A DNA stretch of 64,000 bases from Streptomyces sp. ISL-10 (GCF_018614575.1 NZ_JAGGOJ010000008.1:186001-250000); one strand, 5' to 3'. Shown: positions 52,084-61,665, counted from the stretch's first letter. The notes: a model not told the origin generated them from the sequence alone. Numbers and translations are program-made.

Positions 52084-52288
52084 CAAGGCTCCTTCTCCCG
52101 CCGCGCCGCCGCCGGGCCCGGCATCTGGTGTGCGTTCGTGGGCGAGCCGTCCTTCTCGGACGGCATCGGCGCAGGATAGTCGCCGTTGCCCGGTGGCTCC
52201 TGACCGGGCCCGGTCGGGCAGAAGTTGCCTGCCCCGGTTCCGCGGAGCCCGCGCGGGACCGTCTCCGCTGCCGATTCCGGCCCGGACC

Positions 52289-52313
52289 GCTTCGCCCATT
52301 GAAATGGGGGTAC
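52289..52313 (+). promoter_or_regulatory. SigB-like promoter of the catalase gene
   Basis: GCTT (52289-52292), 15-base spacer, GGGTAC (52308-52313), fitting the general-stress sigma pattern of Streptomyces. It lies 117 bases before the catalase ATG in a 346-base region with no other gene. Confidence 0.5.
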
Positions 52314-52429
52314 TCAGGCTGCTTCCGGGCGCCTGCCGCAGAAGAATCGGCTGGGCCAGGTATCGCCTCGGTACCGCCTGCGGCGGCGGTGAAGTGCCGG
52401 CGTCCGGTGACCGCACCCGTGGAGGAGAC

Positions 52430-54658
52430 ATGAACCGGAACACCTCCGGCCCCGCCGGCGAGATCCCGGGAAGGCCCGCCCCTGAGCCCCCGACCCTGGA
52501 GGAGCCGACCGGACCGCGCGAGCCACTGCCGCCCAAGCCGGACCAGAGCGGCCCCGCGACGGTCGGCCCCACGGGGCAGGAGACCGGTGCCGACCCGACG
52601 GCCCTCGCGCAGGGCGGCGCGTATCTGACCACGGCTCAGGGCGCGAGGCTGTACGACACCGATCACTCCCTCAAGGCGGGAAGCCGCGGACCGGTACTCC
52701 TCCAGGACCACCATCTGCGCGAGAAGATCACCCACTTCGACCACGAGCGCATCCCGGAGCGTGTCGTGCACGCGCGCGGTGCCGCCGCACACGGAGTGTT
52801 CAGGGGCTACGGCACCGCCGTTCGGGTGACGAAGGCGGCGTTCCTCGGCAAGGACGTGGAGACGCCGGTGTTCGTCCGCTTCTCGACCGTGCTCGGCTCG
52901 CGCGGCTCGGCGGACACGGTGCGGGACACCCGCGGCTTCGCGACCAAGTTCTACACGAGTGAGGGCACCTTCGACCTCGTCGGGAACAACATCCCCGTGT
53001 TCTTCATCCAGGACGCGATCAAGTTCCCCGACATCATCCACGCGGCAAAGCCGCACCCGGACCGGGAGATCCCGCAGGCGCAGAGCGCGCACGACACGTT
53101 CTGGGACTTCGTCACCCTGCACACCGAGGCCACCCATCACACGTTGTGGAACATGTCCGACCGTGGCATCCCGCGTTCCTTTCGCATGATGGAGGGCTTC
53201 GGCGTCCACACCTTCCGGCTGGTCAACGCCGAAGGGGCGACCACGCTGGTCAAGTTCCACTGGAAGCCGAAGCTGGGCGTGCACTCCATGGTCTGGGAGG
53301 AAGCCCAGATCACCAGCGGCATGGACCCCGACTTCCACCGCCGCGACCTCGCCGACGCCATCGAGGCGGGCGCCCAACCCCAATGGGAGCTGGGCATCCA
53401 GACGTTCCCCGACACAGCGGAGCAGACCTTCGAGGGCATCGACCTCCTCGACCCGACGAACATCGTGCCCGAGGAAATGGCGCCGGTGCAGCCGATCGGC
53501 CTGCTGACCCTGGACGCCAACCCGTCCAACTTCTTCGCGGAGACCGAGCAGGTGGCCTTCCACCCGGGCCACGTCGTCCCGGGTATCGACATCACGGACG
53601 ACCCGTTGCTGTCCGGTCGGCTCTTCTCCTACCTCGACACCCAGCTCAGCCGTCTCGGCGGACCGAACTTCGCCCAGATCCCCGTCAACCGCACCCACGC
53701 GCCGGTCAACGACATGCTGCGCGACGGCATGCACCAGAGCGCCGTGCACCGGGGCGTCGCGCCCTACCGGCCGAACTCGCTCGACGGCGGCTGCCCCTTC
53801 CAGGCGGGGGCGGACACGGCCGCGTACATCGAGGTGCCCCGGGAGGTGCCGGCGGCGACGAAGGTCCGCGAGGCGCCCGCCTCGTTCGCCGACCACTTCA
53901 GCCAGCCCCGGCGATTCTGGCTGAGCATGTCCCCGCCGGAGCGCGAGCACATCATCGCCGCCTACTCCTTCGAACTGGGCAAGTGCTACGAACAGGCCAT
54001 CAAGGAGCGGGGCCTGCAGGTCCTCGCGAACATCGACCCGGAGCTGTGCGAGGGCGTCGCCGCGGCCCTGGGACTGCCGGCCCCCAAGCCGGCCGAACCC
54101 CTCGCGTCCGTCGATCCGAGCCCGGCGCTGTCGCAGATCGGGCAGACCTGGCCGGTGGACGGCCGCGTCATCGGGATCGTCGCCGACGCCGAGTGCGACC
54201 TCGACGGCGTGCGGGCCGTACGCCGGGCCCTGCTCGATGCGGGCATGGTCCCGCTGGTGGTCGGGCCGAACGGCGGCGAACTGGGCACGGACGGCGAGCC
54301 GGTCGCGGTCCAGCGCACCTTCGCGACCGCCCGGTCGATCGAGTTCGACGCGCTTGTGCTGGCTGGAGCACCGGGCCCGGCCGGAGATGCCTTCGGCGCG
54401 CGCGACGCAAAGGCGGGGGACGCCGTCGCGCGGCAGAACGTCGCCTCCGACCCGCGGGTGCTGCTGATGGTCTCCGAGGCCTACCGTCACGGCAAGGCCA
54501 TCGGCGGCTGGGCCGGAGCCGGCAGCGTGCTGGAAGCGGCGGGCGTCCCGGCCGACGCGCCCGGCGTGGTCACAGCGGACAGCGGGGACGGCACGCTCAG
54601 GGAGATCACCCGCCTCCTCGGCCGCCACCGCGTCTGGGAACGCTTCGACAGGACCTGA
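52430..54658 (+). CDS. katE: Large-subunit catalase (HPII/KatE type)
   Basis: 742-residue clade-2 catalase. The core has the catalytic His in VVHARGAAAHG, Asn in DLVGNNIPVFF and the haem Tyr in RLFSYLDTQLSRLGG. The C-terminal 150 residues form the flavodoxin-like domain of large catalases (GRVIGIVADAECDLDGVRAV, DALVLAGAPGP). It removes hydrogen peroxide under stress or in stationary phase. GGAGGAG precedes ATG 52430. Confidence 0.96.
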   Translation: MNRNTSGPAGEIPGRPAPEPPTLEEPTGPREPLPPKPDQSGPATVGPTGQETGADPTALAQGGAYLTTAQGARLYDTDHSLKAGSRGPVLLQDHHLREKITHFDHERIPERVVHARGAAAHGVFRGYGTAVRVTKAAFLGKDVETPVFVRFSTVLGSRGSADTVRDTRGFATKFYTSEGTFDLVGNNIPVFFIQDAIKFPDIIHAAKPHPDREIPQAQSAHDTFWDFVTLHTEATHHTLWNMSDRGIPRSFRMMEGFGVHTFRLVNAEGATTLVKFHWKPKLGVHSMVWEEAQITSGMDPDFHRRDLADAIEAGAQPQWELGIQTFPDTAEQTFEGIDLLDPTNIVPEEMAPVQPIGLLTLDANPSNFFAETEQVAFHPGHVVPGIDITDDPLLSGRLFSYLDTQLSRLGGPNFAQIPVNRTHAPVNDMLRDGMHQSAVHRGVAPYRPNSLDGGCPFQAGADTAAYIEVPREVPAATKVREAPASFADHFSQPRRFWLSMSPPEREHIIAAYSFELGKCYEQAIKERGLQVLANIDPELCEGVAAALGLPAPKPAEPLASVDPSPALSQIGQTWPVDGRVIGIVADAECDLDGVRAVRRALLDAGMVPLVVGPNGGELGTDGEPVAVQRTFATARSIEFDALVLAGAPGPAGDAFGARDAKAGDAVARQNVASDPRVLLMVSEAYRHGKAIGGWAGAGSVLEAAGVPADAPGVVTADSGDGTLREITRLLGRHRVWERFDRT

Positions 54659-54839
54659 CCCCGTCCGCCGGCGGGGACGGCGATGACGTCGAAGGACTCG
54701 TGGTCTGTCGCGTAGACCACATGACCGGCCCGTCGGCGTACCGGCTGCATGCGGCGAGCGGGACGGCCGAGGGTGCGGTGGTCCCATCGGTTGACCTCGA
54801 CGGCGCCATCCAGACGGGGGCATGTGCCGGGTGGGCCAG

Positions 54840-55440
54840 TCCAGGAGCGGCGGCCTGCCGACGCGCCTCCCGCGGCCAGGACGCCCGTGGCCCGGCGGTG
54901 GAGTCGGCGACCATGCGGAAGGCGACCCGGCGCACGTCGTCAACTCCCGTGTACGGCAGGGCACATGCCGACCACATACGGTCCAGCGGGCCCCGGACTC
55001 GCTCTCCTCCCCGATCTGCGGGAGTGTCGGAGGTGTTCAGCACGAGAGCCCCTCCGGCGCTCAGCAGCCCGGCCGGCTCGCCCTCCGCGGAGGTGAGCCT
55101 GTACGCGATGCCGGGCGCGAGGACGCGCTGCACCCAGCCTGTGATAACGGCCGGTGGCGTGCCCACCAGTTCGGATGCGCAAGGACCAGGGCATCGAGCA
55201 TGTCCCCCTCCGCCCGGTGCCGAGCTGCCTGCGGATCGAGGGCGGAGGGGACCGATCCAACCGTCCCGGTCTCGTCCGCGACGAGCGCGGGCGAGAACCC
55301 CTCGGCGTACAGGCGTGCGCGAGCACCTGGCAGCCGTGGCCGCGCAGTCCTCCACCACGGCGTCGAACACGGCGTGGTCGAAGCTGTCGGACCGAGGCGC
55401 GCGGGACAGACCCCTGGCGTGGTTCACCTGCCACAGACAT
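54840..55440 (-). pseudogene. NAD(P)H-dependent flavodoxin-fold oxidoreductase, frameshifted
   Basis: Three frames in turn rebuild one protein: SFDHAVFDAVVEDC, then LYAEGFSPALVADETG and ALVLAHPNWW, then TPPAVITGWVQRVLAPGIAY, GALVLNTSDTP and GPLDRMWSAC. This is the FMN-binding NAD(P)H:quinone-reductase family of about 200 residues. At least three frame changes rule out a functional product. Confidence 0.75.
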
Positions 55441-55529
55441 GCGTTGTCACCGGTCGATGCCACGCGGCCACGCGGCCGCGCGCGACGGAGCGTTCATGCA
55501 CCCCTGTGGAGCGAGCGGACCTTCGCCGG

Positions 55530-55606
55530 CCGGTCGTTCGGTGGTCGTAAGCCGGTCGTAAGCGGGTCGTAAGCGGGTCGTGAGCCGGGCGTGAGCCGGT
55601 CGTCCG
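55530..55606. repeat. Array of seven 11-bp tandem repeats
   Basis: Units of the form C(C/G)GGTCGTRAG run without gaps: 55530, 55541, 55552, 55563, 55574, 55585 and 55596, each 11 bases, with 0-3 differences from consensus. They lie in a gene-free stretch upstream of the lysyl-oxidase-like gene. Confidence 0.85.
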
Positions 55607-55998
55607 GGCTCACCCGTGCCGTGCGAGCGAGCACGCAGTGCGCCGTCGGCCCCGGCAGCACGAACCTACCGCTGTGCGGGCCGGAACCGCGCGTCGACCG
55701 ACCAGGCTCGTACCGTCGCCCGCCGTGCTTTACCACACCCGCCGGGCGGTGACGGGGAAACGGTGTCGCGACGACCGGAATGCGCGTCAGGAAGCGGGTT
55801 TCGGCCAATTATGTGCCCGCGCGTCACTCGGCAGACAACCGACGGCCCCTCACCTCCCTCTCACAGCACGTACACAGCTTCGCGACCCCGACCACTTCGC
55901 CCCCGACCGGGATGCCGCCCGCGGCCGGCCCGGGGAGCGGGGCGCGGACGTGCTGTGCGCCCGTCACCGTCTCCGATGCACTCCGAGAACGAGGAATG
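55607..55998. other. Intergenic region before the lysyl-oxidase-like gene
   Basis: About 390 bases with no supported gene; open frames here lack RBS and similarity. It should contain the promoter of the downstream gene. Confidence 0.4.
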
Positions 55999-57690
55999 AT
56001 GACCCGAATTCACCAGGCGCGCTTCAGGCGTCCGGCGATCGCCGGTGCCGCGGCGGTCGCCGTCGTCGCCGGCGTCGTCGCGGCCGCGCCCGACGGCAAG
56101 CAGGCCAAGGCCACGCCGCAGCTCAGTCTCATCGCCGCGGCCACGTCCGTGACCCTCGACTCGTACAAGGAGGAGCCCGGCGTCTACCTCGACCTGGGCA
56201 CCTACGTCACCGCCGAGAACGGCCCCCTCGAGCTCAAGGTGACCCGCAAGTCCTACAAGGATCCGGTCGTCGCCAAGCAGATCATCCGCGACGGAAGCAC
56301 GACCCGGACCAAGACCCTTCCCGCAGGTCTGGTGAAGGACTTCTCCGGGCTGCCGGGCTTCGCCGAGATCACCGTCACCGACACGGAGGGCAAGACCGTG
56401 CTGAAGAAGGCGGAAGCCTTCTGCCCGAACAACGCCTCCGGTCGGGTACGCCCCGACGCACCGGCCAGGTCGCACTACCCCCAGAGCTGCCCGGTCAACC
56501 CGTTCACGCTCGGCTCGGTGTGGGGAGTGGAGAACGGCTGGGCGTCCAACACCTACTCCGGTTACTACTCCGACAAGGTGGACCTGCCGGCCGGCAAGTA
56601 CACCGCGAAGGTGTCCATCGCGAAGCGCTACCGTGATGCCTTCGGCATCGCCGACAAGCCCCAGACGATCAAGCTCACGATACGCGAACGCAGCTGGGAC
56701 GAGGGCGGGCGTACGGCGGCCGCCCGACAGCACGCGTCCCACGGGACGGGGCATGCCCACCACAAGGGGGCGGCCATGTCGCCGCCGGCACCTGCGACCA
56801 GCGGCGCCGGCCCCTCGTACAACGTGGGCCACGGTCCGTACCCGCCGGCCCCTCCCGCGCTTCCCTGGGCGCTGAAGAAGGCCGGAATCGCCGCCGCGAA
56901 GGTGGGCGACGGCACGGGGAAGACCGACGGCTCGCGCCGTGCTCCGGCGCTGAAGCCCAACGCCCAGCGGCCCATGGGACGCGCCGCCGTCCCCGACGTC
57001 CCCAAGCCCGACCTGCGGTCCCTGCCCGCCTACGGCATCACCATCAGCGAGGGCGAGGGCGACGCTCCCGGCAAGGACTACCTCGCCTTCAGCGCCAACG
57101 TCTGGAACGCCGGCCCCGCCCAGCTGGTCGTGGACGGCTTCCGTGCTCCCGGCAAGAAGCTGATGGACGCCTACCAGTACTTCTACGACGCCGACGGCAA
57201 GCAGGTCGGCTACACGCCGACCGGCACCATGGAGTGGGACCCGCGTCCGGGCCACGAGCACTGGCACTTCACCGACTTCGCCAGCTACCGCCTCCTCAAG
57301 GCGGACCAGAAGGAGGCGGTGCGCAGCGGCAAGGAGGCGTTCTGCCTGGCCAACACGGACGCCGTGGACTACACGGTGAAGAACGCCAACTGGCACCCGG
57401 ACAACACCGACCTCTCCACCGCGTGCGGCCAGGAGAACTCGATCTCCGTCCGTGAGGTCCTCGACGTCGGCTCCGGCGACACCTACACCCAGGATCTGCC
57501 CGGCCAGTCGTTCGACATCACCGGCCTGCCGAACGGCACGTACTACATCCAGGTGCTGGCCAACCCGGAGAAGCGGCTCAAGGAGACCGACCTCACCAAC
57601 AACAGCGCTCTGCGCAAGGTCGTTCTGGGCGGTGTGCCCGGCGCCCGCACCGTGAAGGTGCCCCCGCACCACCGGGTCGACGCCAACTGA
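55999..57690 (+). CDS. Secreted lysyl-oxidase-like copper protein
   Basis: 563 residues. The N-terminus is a signal peptide (TRIHQARFRR, then a hydrophobic AIAGAAAVAVVAGVVAAA). The C-terminal third has the lysyl-oxidase copper motif GHEHWHFTDFASYRLL (HxHxH) and cysteines in FCLAN and TACGQEN; the N-terminal part has beta-rich repeats, and a His/Pro/Ala-rich linker joins them. Streptomyces lysyl-oxidase-like enzymes oxidise protein lysines extracellularly. Tandem ATGs at 55996 and 55999 follow GAGGA; the second has the more usable spacing. A strong terminator follows. Confidence 0.88.
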   Translation: MTRIHQARFRRPAIAGAAAVAVVAGVVAAAPDGKQAKATPQLSLIAAATSVTLDSYKEEPGVYLDLGTYVTAENGPLELKVTRKSYKDPVVAKQIIRDGSTTRTKTLPAGLVKDFSGLPGFAEITVTDTEGKTVLKKAEAFCPNNASGRVRPDAPARSHYPQSCPVNPFTLGSVWGVENGWASNTYSGYYSDKVDLPAGKYTAKVSIAKRYRDAFGIADKPQTIKLTIRERSWDEGGRTAAARQHASHGTGHAHHKGAAMSPPAPATSGAGPSYNVGHGPYPPAPPALPWALKKAGIAAAKVGDGTGKTDGSRRAPALKPNAQRPMGRAAVPDVPKPDLRSLPAYGITISEGEGDAPGKDYLAFSANVWNAGPAQLVVDGFRAPGKKLMDAYQYFYDADGKQVGYTPTGTMEWDPRPGHEHWHFTDFASYRLLKADQKEAVRSGKEAFCLANTDAVDYTVKNANWHPDNTDLSTACGQENSISVREVLDVGSGDTYTQDLPGQSFDITGLPNGTYYIQVLANPEKRLKETDLTNNSALRKVVLGGVPGARTVKVPPHHRVDAN

Positions 57691-57701
57691 CCCACCGTCA
57701 C

Positions 57702-57735
57702 AAGGCCCCGACCGCCGCACGGTGGTCGGGGCCTT
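57702..57735 (+). terminator. Stem-loop after the lysyl-oxidase-like gene
   Basis: Perfect 12-base arms (57702-57713 and 57724-57735) with a 10-base loop, 11 bases after the stop codon. Confidence 0.75.
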
Positions 57736-58192
57736 CGCGCGCGTGTGGAGCCGGCATGACGCACAGCAGGCGCAAGTGACGGCAGGGCCCGAATAATCGG
57801 ATGCCCCGGCCCGTTCGGACTTCCTACACTCGCTTCGCGCGCTGCCACGACAGCGCAACACGCATTGTCGACCAGCAGGACCGATGAGGGGAGACCGGCC
57901 GTGTGTCACAGCACCGCTGTCGCCGTTCCCCGTTCACGGTACGACGTGATCCCGGTGTCTTCGTGCGCCCGGTGCCGGCTGCGCGGCCGCCACCGGATGT
58001 CCGTGACGAACTCCTGACCCGGTCCTGTTCATCGAGCCGACCGGTACGGCTTCATCGAGCCGACCAGTACGGGCGCGGCCCGACGCGGTGTGCTGCGTCA
58101 GGAGCTCCCGCCAGGTCTGCAGCCAGGCCCGTTCGTCCGGAAATCGCGCTGTCCTGTTGTGAAGCTCTGATCACCTCGAAAGGCACTGCGCC
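57736..58192. other. Intergenic region with a 23-bp tandem duplication
   Basis: No supported gene in about 450 bases. A 23-bp unit is repeated at 58028-58050 and 58051-58073 with two mismatches. The promoter and AAAGG RBS of the EF-G-like gene lie at the right end. Confidence 0.4.
58028..58073 (+). repeat. 23-bp tandem duplication
   Basis: Two adjacent copies beginning TTCATCGAGCCGACC, 21 of 23 bases identical, about 120 bases before the EF-G-like start. Confidence 0.8.
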
Positions 58193-60301
58193 GTGCGTAC
58201 CACCCTGCAACGCCAGGCGGGCAATCCGCCGACCGCCGTCCGGAATCTGGGCATCCTCGCCCACGTCGACGCGGGCAAGACCACCGTCACCGAACGGATC
58301 CTGTATCTCACCGGTGCCACCCACAAACGCGGTGAGGTCCACGACGGAACCACCGTCACCGACTTCGACCCGCAGGAGCGCGATCGTGGCATCACGATCT
58401 TCGCCGCTGCCGTGAGCTGCGTCTGGGACGGCCACCGCATCAACCTGATCGACACGCCGGGCCATGTCGACTTCTCCGACGAGGTCGAACGCTCGCTGCG
58501 GGTGCTCGACGGTGCGATCGCGGTGTTCGACGCGGTCGCCGGAGTCGAGCCGCAGAGCGAGTCGGTGTGGCGGCAGGCCGACCGGCACGCCGTGCCGCGG
58601 ATCGCCTTCGTCAACAAGCTGGACCGTGCGGGCGCCGACCTCGACACCGCGGTCGAGTCCATTCGGGAGCGGCTGCACATCGTCCCGCTCGTGGTCCAGC
58701 TGCCGATCGGGCAGGAGGACGGGTTCAGCGGCGTCGTGGACCTGCTGCGCATGCGCTCACTGGTGTGGGGCACGGGCAGCGACACATACGAGGAGGGCCC
58801 GGTGCCCGACGACCTGCGGGAGGAGGCACTGCGACGCCGCGGTCTTCTGGAAGAGGCGGTGGCGGAGCTGCATCCGGTGGCGCTGGAGGAGTTCTGCGGG
58901 GAGGGGACTCTGTCGGCGGCGACACTCATGGCGGCACTGCGCGATCTGACGCTCGGCGGTGAAGCCGTGGTGGTGCTGTGCGGTTCGGCCTACCGCAACT
59001 GCGGTATCGAGCCGCTGCTGGAGGCCGCCGTCGCCTACCTGCCGTCGCCGCAGGACGTTCCGGCGGTACGGGGCACCCACGACGGCACCGTCCAGCAGCG
59101 GGCCGCCGACCCGGACGAGCCGTTCGCCGCACTGGTCTTCAAGGTGACCTCGACCGCCACGGGACGCCTGACCTACCTGCGGGTGTATGCGGGAACCCTG
59201 AGGAAGGGAGACATTGTGCTCGACCCGGGCGCGCGCCGCAGCGAGCGGATCGGCCGCATCCTGAGGGTGCAGGCCGACCGGCACGCCGAGGTGGACCACG
59301 CGGTGGCCGGGGACATCGTCGCGGTGATCGGGATGAAGACCGCCCGCGCCGGGGCCACCCTGTGCGCCCCCGGGGCGCCGTTGGTCCTCGAACCGCCCAC
59401 GGTGGCCGATCCGGTCGTCTCCGTGGCGGTGGAGGCCCGCAGCAGCCTCGACACCGACCGGTTGGCGGCCGCGCTGGCGAGGCTGGCCGAAGAGGACCCG
59501 TCGCTGGTCGTGCGGACCGATCCCGAGACCGGCCAGACGCTGCTGTCGGGGATGGGCGAGCTGCATCTGGAGGTCGCGGTGGAGAAGGTCCGCCGTGCCT
59601 ACGGCCTGGCGGTCGGCGTCGGCCGGCCGCAGGTCGCCTATCGGGAGACCGTCGCCCGCGGAGTGTCCGGACTGGTGCACCGGCACGTCAAGCAGGACGG
59701 AGGCGCAGGTCAGTTCGCCCATGTCGTCCTCGACGTGGCGGCGCTGGATCCGTCCGCCGAGCCGGCGGGCGGAAACGCCGCGGGGGCGGGGGACTTTGTG
59801 TTCCGGTCGACGGTCACCGGCGGACGGGTACCGCAGGAGTACATCCGCGCGGTGGAGGCCGGCTGCCGGGACGCTCTCGCCGAGGGCCCACTCGGCGGCC
59901 ATCCGGTGACCGGGCTGCGGGTCACCCTGACGGATGGAGCCACCCATCCCAAGGACTCCTCGGAGATGGCTTTCCGGACGGCGGGCCGGTTCGCGCTCCG
60001 CGAAGCACTGCGCGCGAGCGAGATGGCCCTGCTGGAACCGGTGGTCGAGGTCACGGCCACCGTGCCCGACGACGCCGTGGGCGGCGTGCTCGGCGACCTG
60101 GCGGCGCGGCGCGGGCGCGTCTCGGGCCAGGTGGCCCGGGCCGGCACAGCGGTGCTCACCGCGACCGTGCCGCTCGCCGAACTGTTCGGCTACGCGTCCC
60201 GGCTGCGCAGCCGCACCCAGGGCCGGGGGACCTTCACCACCCGGGCCACCGGATACGCCGCCGTGCCGACGGCGGTGTCCGAGCAGGTGTCGGCGGGCTA
60301 G
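58193..60301 (+). CDS. EF-G paralogue (FusA2/ribosomal-protection-like GTPase)
   Basis: 702-residue translational GTPase with EF-G domain order. G1 is AHVDAGKTTVTERIL, G2 RGITI, G3 DTPGHVDF, G4 NKLDRAG, G5 CGSAYRN; later domains keep SGMGELHLEV and the domain IV/V pattern. It is not clearly TetM/OtrA type: the loop ends cannot be compared here. Actinobacterial second EF-Gs are thought to aid ribosome recycling or stress translation. GTG 58193 follows AAAGG by 9 bases. It ends at a perfect 40-bp palindrome. Confidence 0.9.
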   Translation: MRTTLQRQAGNPPTAVRNLGILAHVDAGKTTVTERILYLTGATHKRGEVHDGTTVTDFDPQERDRGITIFAAAVSCVWDGHRINLIDTPGHVDFSDEVERSLRVLDGAIAVFDAVAGVEPQSESVWRQADRHAVPRIAFVNKLDRAGADLDTAVESIRERLHIVPLVVQLPIGQEDGFSGVVDLLRMRSLVWGTGSDTYEEGPVPDDLREEALRRRGLLEEAVAELHPVALEEFCGEGTLSAATLMAALRDLTLGGEAVVVLCGSAYRNCGIEPLLEAAVAYLPSPQDVPAVRGTHDGTVQQRAADPDEPFAALVFKVTSTATGRLTYLRVYAGTLRKGDIVLDPGARRSERIGRILRVQADRHAEVDHAVAGDIVAVIGMKTARAGATLCAPGAPLVLEPPTVADPVVSVAVEARSSLDTDRLAAALARLAEEDPSLVVRTDPETGQTLLSGMGELHLEVAVEKVRRAYGLAVGVGRPQVAYRETVARGVSGLVHRHVKQDGGAGQFAHVVLDVAALDPSAEPAGGNAAGAGDFVFRSTVTGGRVPQEYIRAVEAGCRDALAEGPLGGHPVTGLRVTLTDGATHPKDSSEMAFRTAGRFALREALRASEMALLEPVVEVTATVPDDAVGGVLGDLAARRGRVSGQVARAGTAVLTATVPLAELFGYASRLRSRTQGRGTFTTRATGYAAVPTAVSEQVSAG

Positions 60302-60340
60302 ATCCCCAACTCCTCGCAGCCGGGACGCGCAGAAGGGCCG

Positions 60341-60380
60341 CCGGGCGTGCCCTGCCCCGTACGGGGCAGGGCACGCCCGG
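60341..60380. terminator. 40-bp perfect palindrome, bidirectional terminator
   Basis: Two 20-base arms meet with no unpaired base (axis between 60360 and 60361), between the convergent EF-G-like and glyoxalase-fold genes. It begins 39 bases after one stop and ends 10 bases from the other. Confidence 0.8.
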
Positions 60381-60390
60381 CTGAGCCGGC

Positions 60391-60774
60391 TCAGCGGCTC
60401 TGCAGTACGGAGAGGATGTTCCCCGCAGGATCCTTGAACCAGGCGATGTGCGGGCCGTCCTGGCGCATGATGCCCTTCTCGTCCGCCTCGAAGCCCGGGT
60501 ACCGCTCGAAGGTCACCCCGCGCCGGCCGAGTTCGTCGACAGCGGCGTCGATGTCGTCGACCTCGAAGTTGAGGATCGTGAAGTCGGCCGGCTTGTGGTT
60601 GTCCTTCGGATAGACGAGTACGCGCGCCCCGCCGCCGAGGGTGAGGAAGAGCATGTCCATGCCCTCTCCACCGGACTCATCGACCTCCAGCCCGAGCGTG
60701 TCGCCGTAGAACTGCCGGGCCTTGCCGATGTCGTTCACCGAGAAGCCGCTGAACGCCTTGGTGTCCCTGAACAT
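60391..60774 (-). CDS. VOC-superfamily (glyoxalase-fold) protein
   Basis: 127 residues with two beta-alpha-beta-beta-beta modules: [47 protein letters not shown] and [17 protein letters not shown]. Proteins of this fold include glyoxalases, extradiol dioxygenases and antibiotic-binding proteins; the exact role is unknown. AAGGGA precedes ATG 60774. Confidence 0.88.
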   Translation of the reverse strand: MFRDTKAFSGFSVNDIGKARQFYGDTLGLEVDESGGEGMDMLFLTLGGGARVLVYPKDNHKPADFTILNFEVDDIDAAVDELGRRGVTFERYPGFEADEKGIMRQDGPHIAWFKDPAGNILSVLQSR

Positions 60775-60970
60775 GACCGCGCATCCCTTCCGCCGTGCCG
60801 GTTGCCTGACGCGTGCCAGGTCACACCACGGGCGGGACCCCACGGCCAGTCCGCCACGCGGAAGCGGCTGGACGGGTCGCCACGGATCACCCTCCCGGAC
60901 CGCCCGCGGGCGACCCGCCGTACTCCCGGCTTCCCCCGACGCTCGGTACGCGTGGTCCACCGCGAGCGCG

Positions 60971-60999
60971 TCGGACGACGCACGGGCGGGGCTTAGACT
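60971..60999 (+). promoter_or_regulatory. Promoter giving a probably leaderless mRNA for the Sua5-like gene
   Basis: TCGGAC (60971-60976), 17-base spacer, TAGACT (60994-60999). The expected start point 6-7 bases downstream coincides with ATG 61006, and no ribosome-binding site is present. Confidence 0.5.
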
Positions 61000-61005
61000 C
61001 GGCGA

Positions 61006-61626
61006 ATGGCGAAGTATTTCGATGTGCATCCCGAAAATCCCCAGCGGCGCATCATCAGCACGGTGGCCGACAGCATTCGTTCCGGCGCGCTCGTCGCGTA
61101 TCCGACGGACTCCTGCTACGCGTTGGGGTGCCAGCTGGGCAGCCGTGACGGCATCGGGCGGATCCGGTCGATCCGGAACCTCGACGACCGGCACCACTTC
61201 ACGCTCGTCTGCCAGAACTTCGCGCAGCTGGGCCAGTTCGTGCACATCGACAACGACGTGTTCCGCGCGATCAAGGCGGCGACGCCCGGCAGTTACACCT
61301 TCATCCTGCCTGCGACGAAGGAAGTGCCGCGCCAGCTCCTGCACCCGAAGAAGAAGACGGTCGGAGTCCGCATTCCCGATCATGCCGTGACGCAGGCGCT
61401 GCTCGCCGACCTCGGTGAGCCGCTGCTCTCCAGCACCCTGCTCCTGCCCGACGAGGAAGAGCCGCTGACACAGGGCTGGGAGATCAAGGAACGTCTCGAC
61501 CACGTGGTGGACGCGGTGGTCGACTCGGGCGACTGCGGTACGGAGCCGACCACGGTCATCGACTTCTCCGGCGGGGAGGCCGAGATCGTACGCCGAGGGG
61601 CGGGCGACACCGCGCGCTTCGAGTAG
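61006..61626 (+). CDS. Sua5/YciO/YrdC-family protein
   Basis: 206 residues with the family core: [55 protein letters not shown] and [11 protein letters not shown]. The family makes threonylcarbamoyl-AMP for tRNA t6A modification (TsaC/Sua5); this shorter version with KKKTVGVR is closer to YciO, whose role is less clear. The start ATG has no RBS, but a promoter places the transcript start at the codon itself. Confidence 0.88.
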   Translation: MAKYFDVHPENPQRRIISTVADSIRSGALVAYPTDSCYALGCQLGSRDGIGRIRSIRNLDDRHHFTLVCQNFAQLGQFVHIDNDVFRAIKAATPGSYTFILPATKEVPRQLLHPKKKTVGVRIPDHAVTQALLADLGEPLLSSTLLLPDEEEPLTQGWEIKERLDHVVDAVVDSGDCGTEPTTVIDFSGGEAEIVRRGAGDTARFE

Positions 61627-61665
61627 CCGCGACGACGGCCGCTCCCCAGGGGCCGGCCGCTCCCG

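Noticed and set aside
51095..54964. 1289-codon open frame on the minus strand opposite cvnD and the catalase
   Set aside because: It is an antisense shadow of two well-supported genes, has no similarity of its own, and reflects the lack of stops in high-GC DNA.
55530..55606. CRISPR array
   Set aside because: Units are 11 bp and directly adjacent without spacers, and no cas genes are present.
58193..60301. Tetracycline-resistance ribosomal protection protein
   Set aside because: The overall pattern is EF-G-like and no TetM/OtrA-specific feature could be confirmed; resistance is not claimed.
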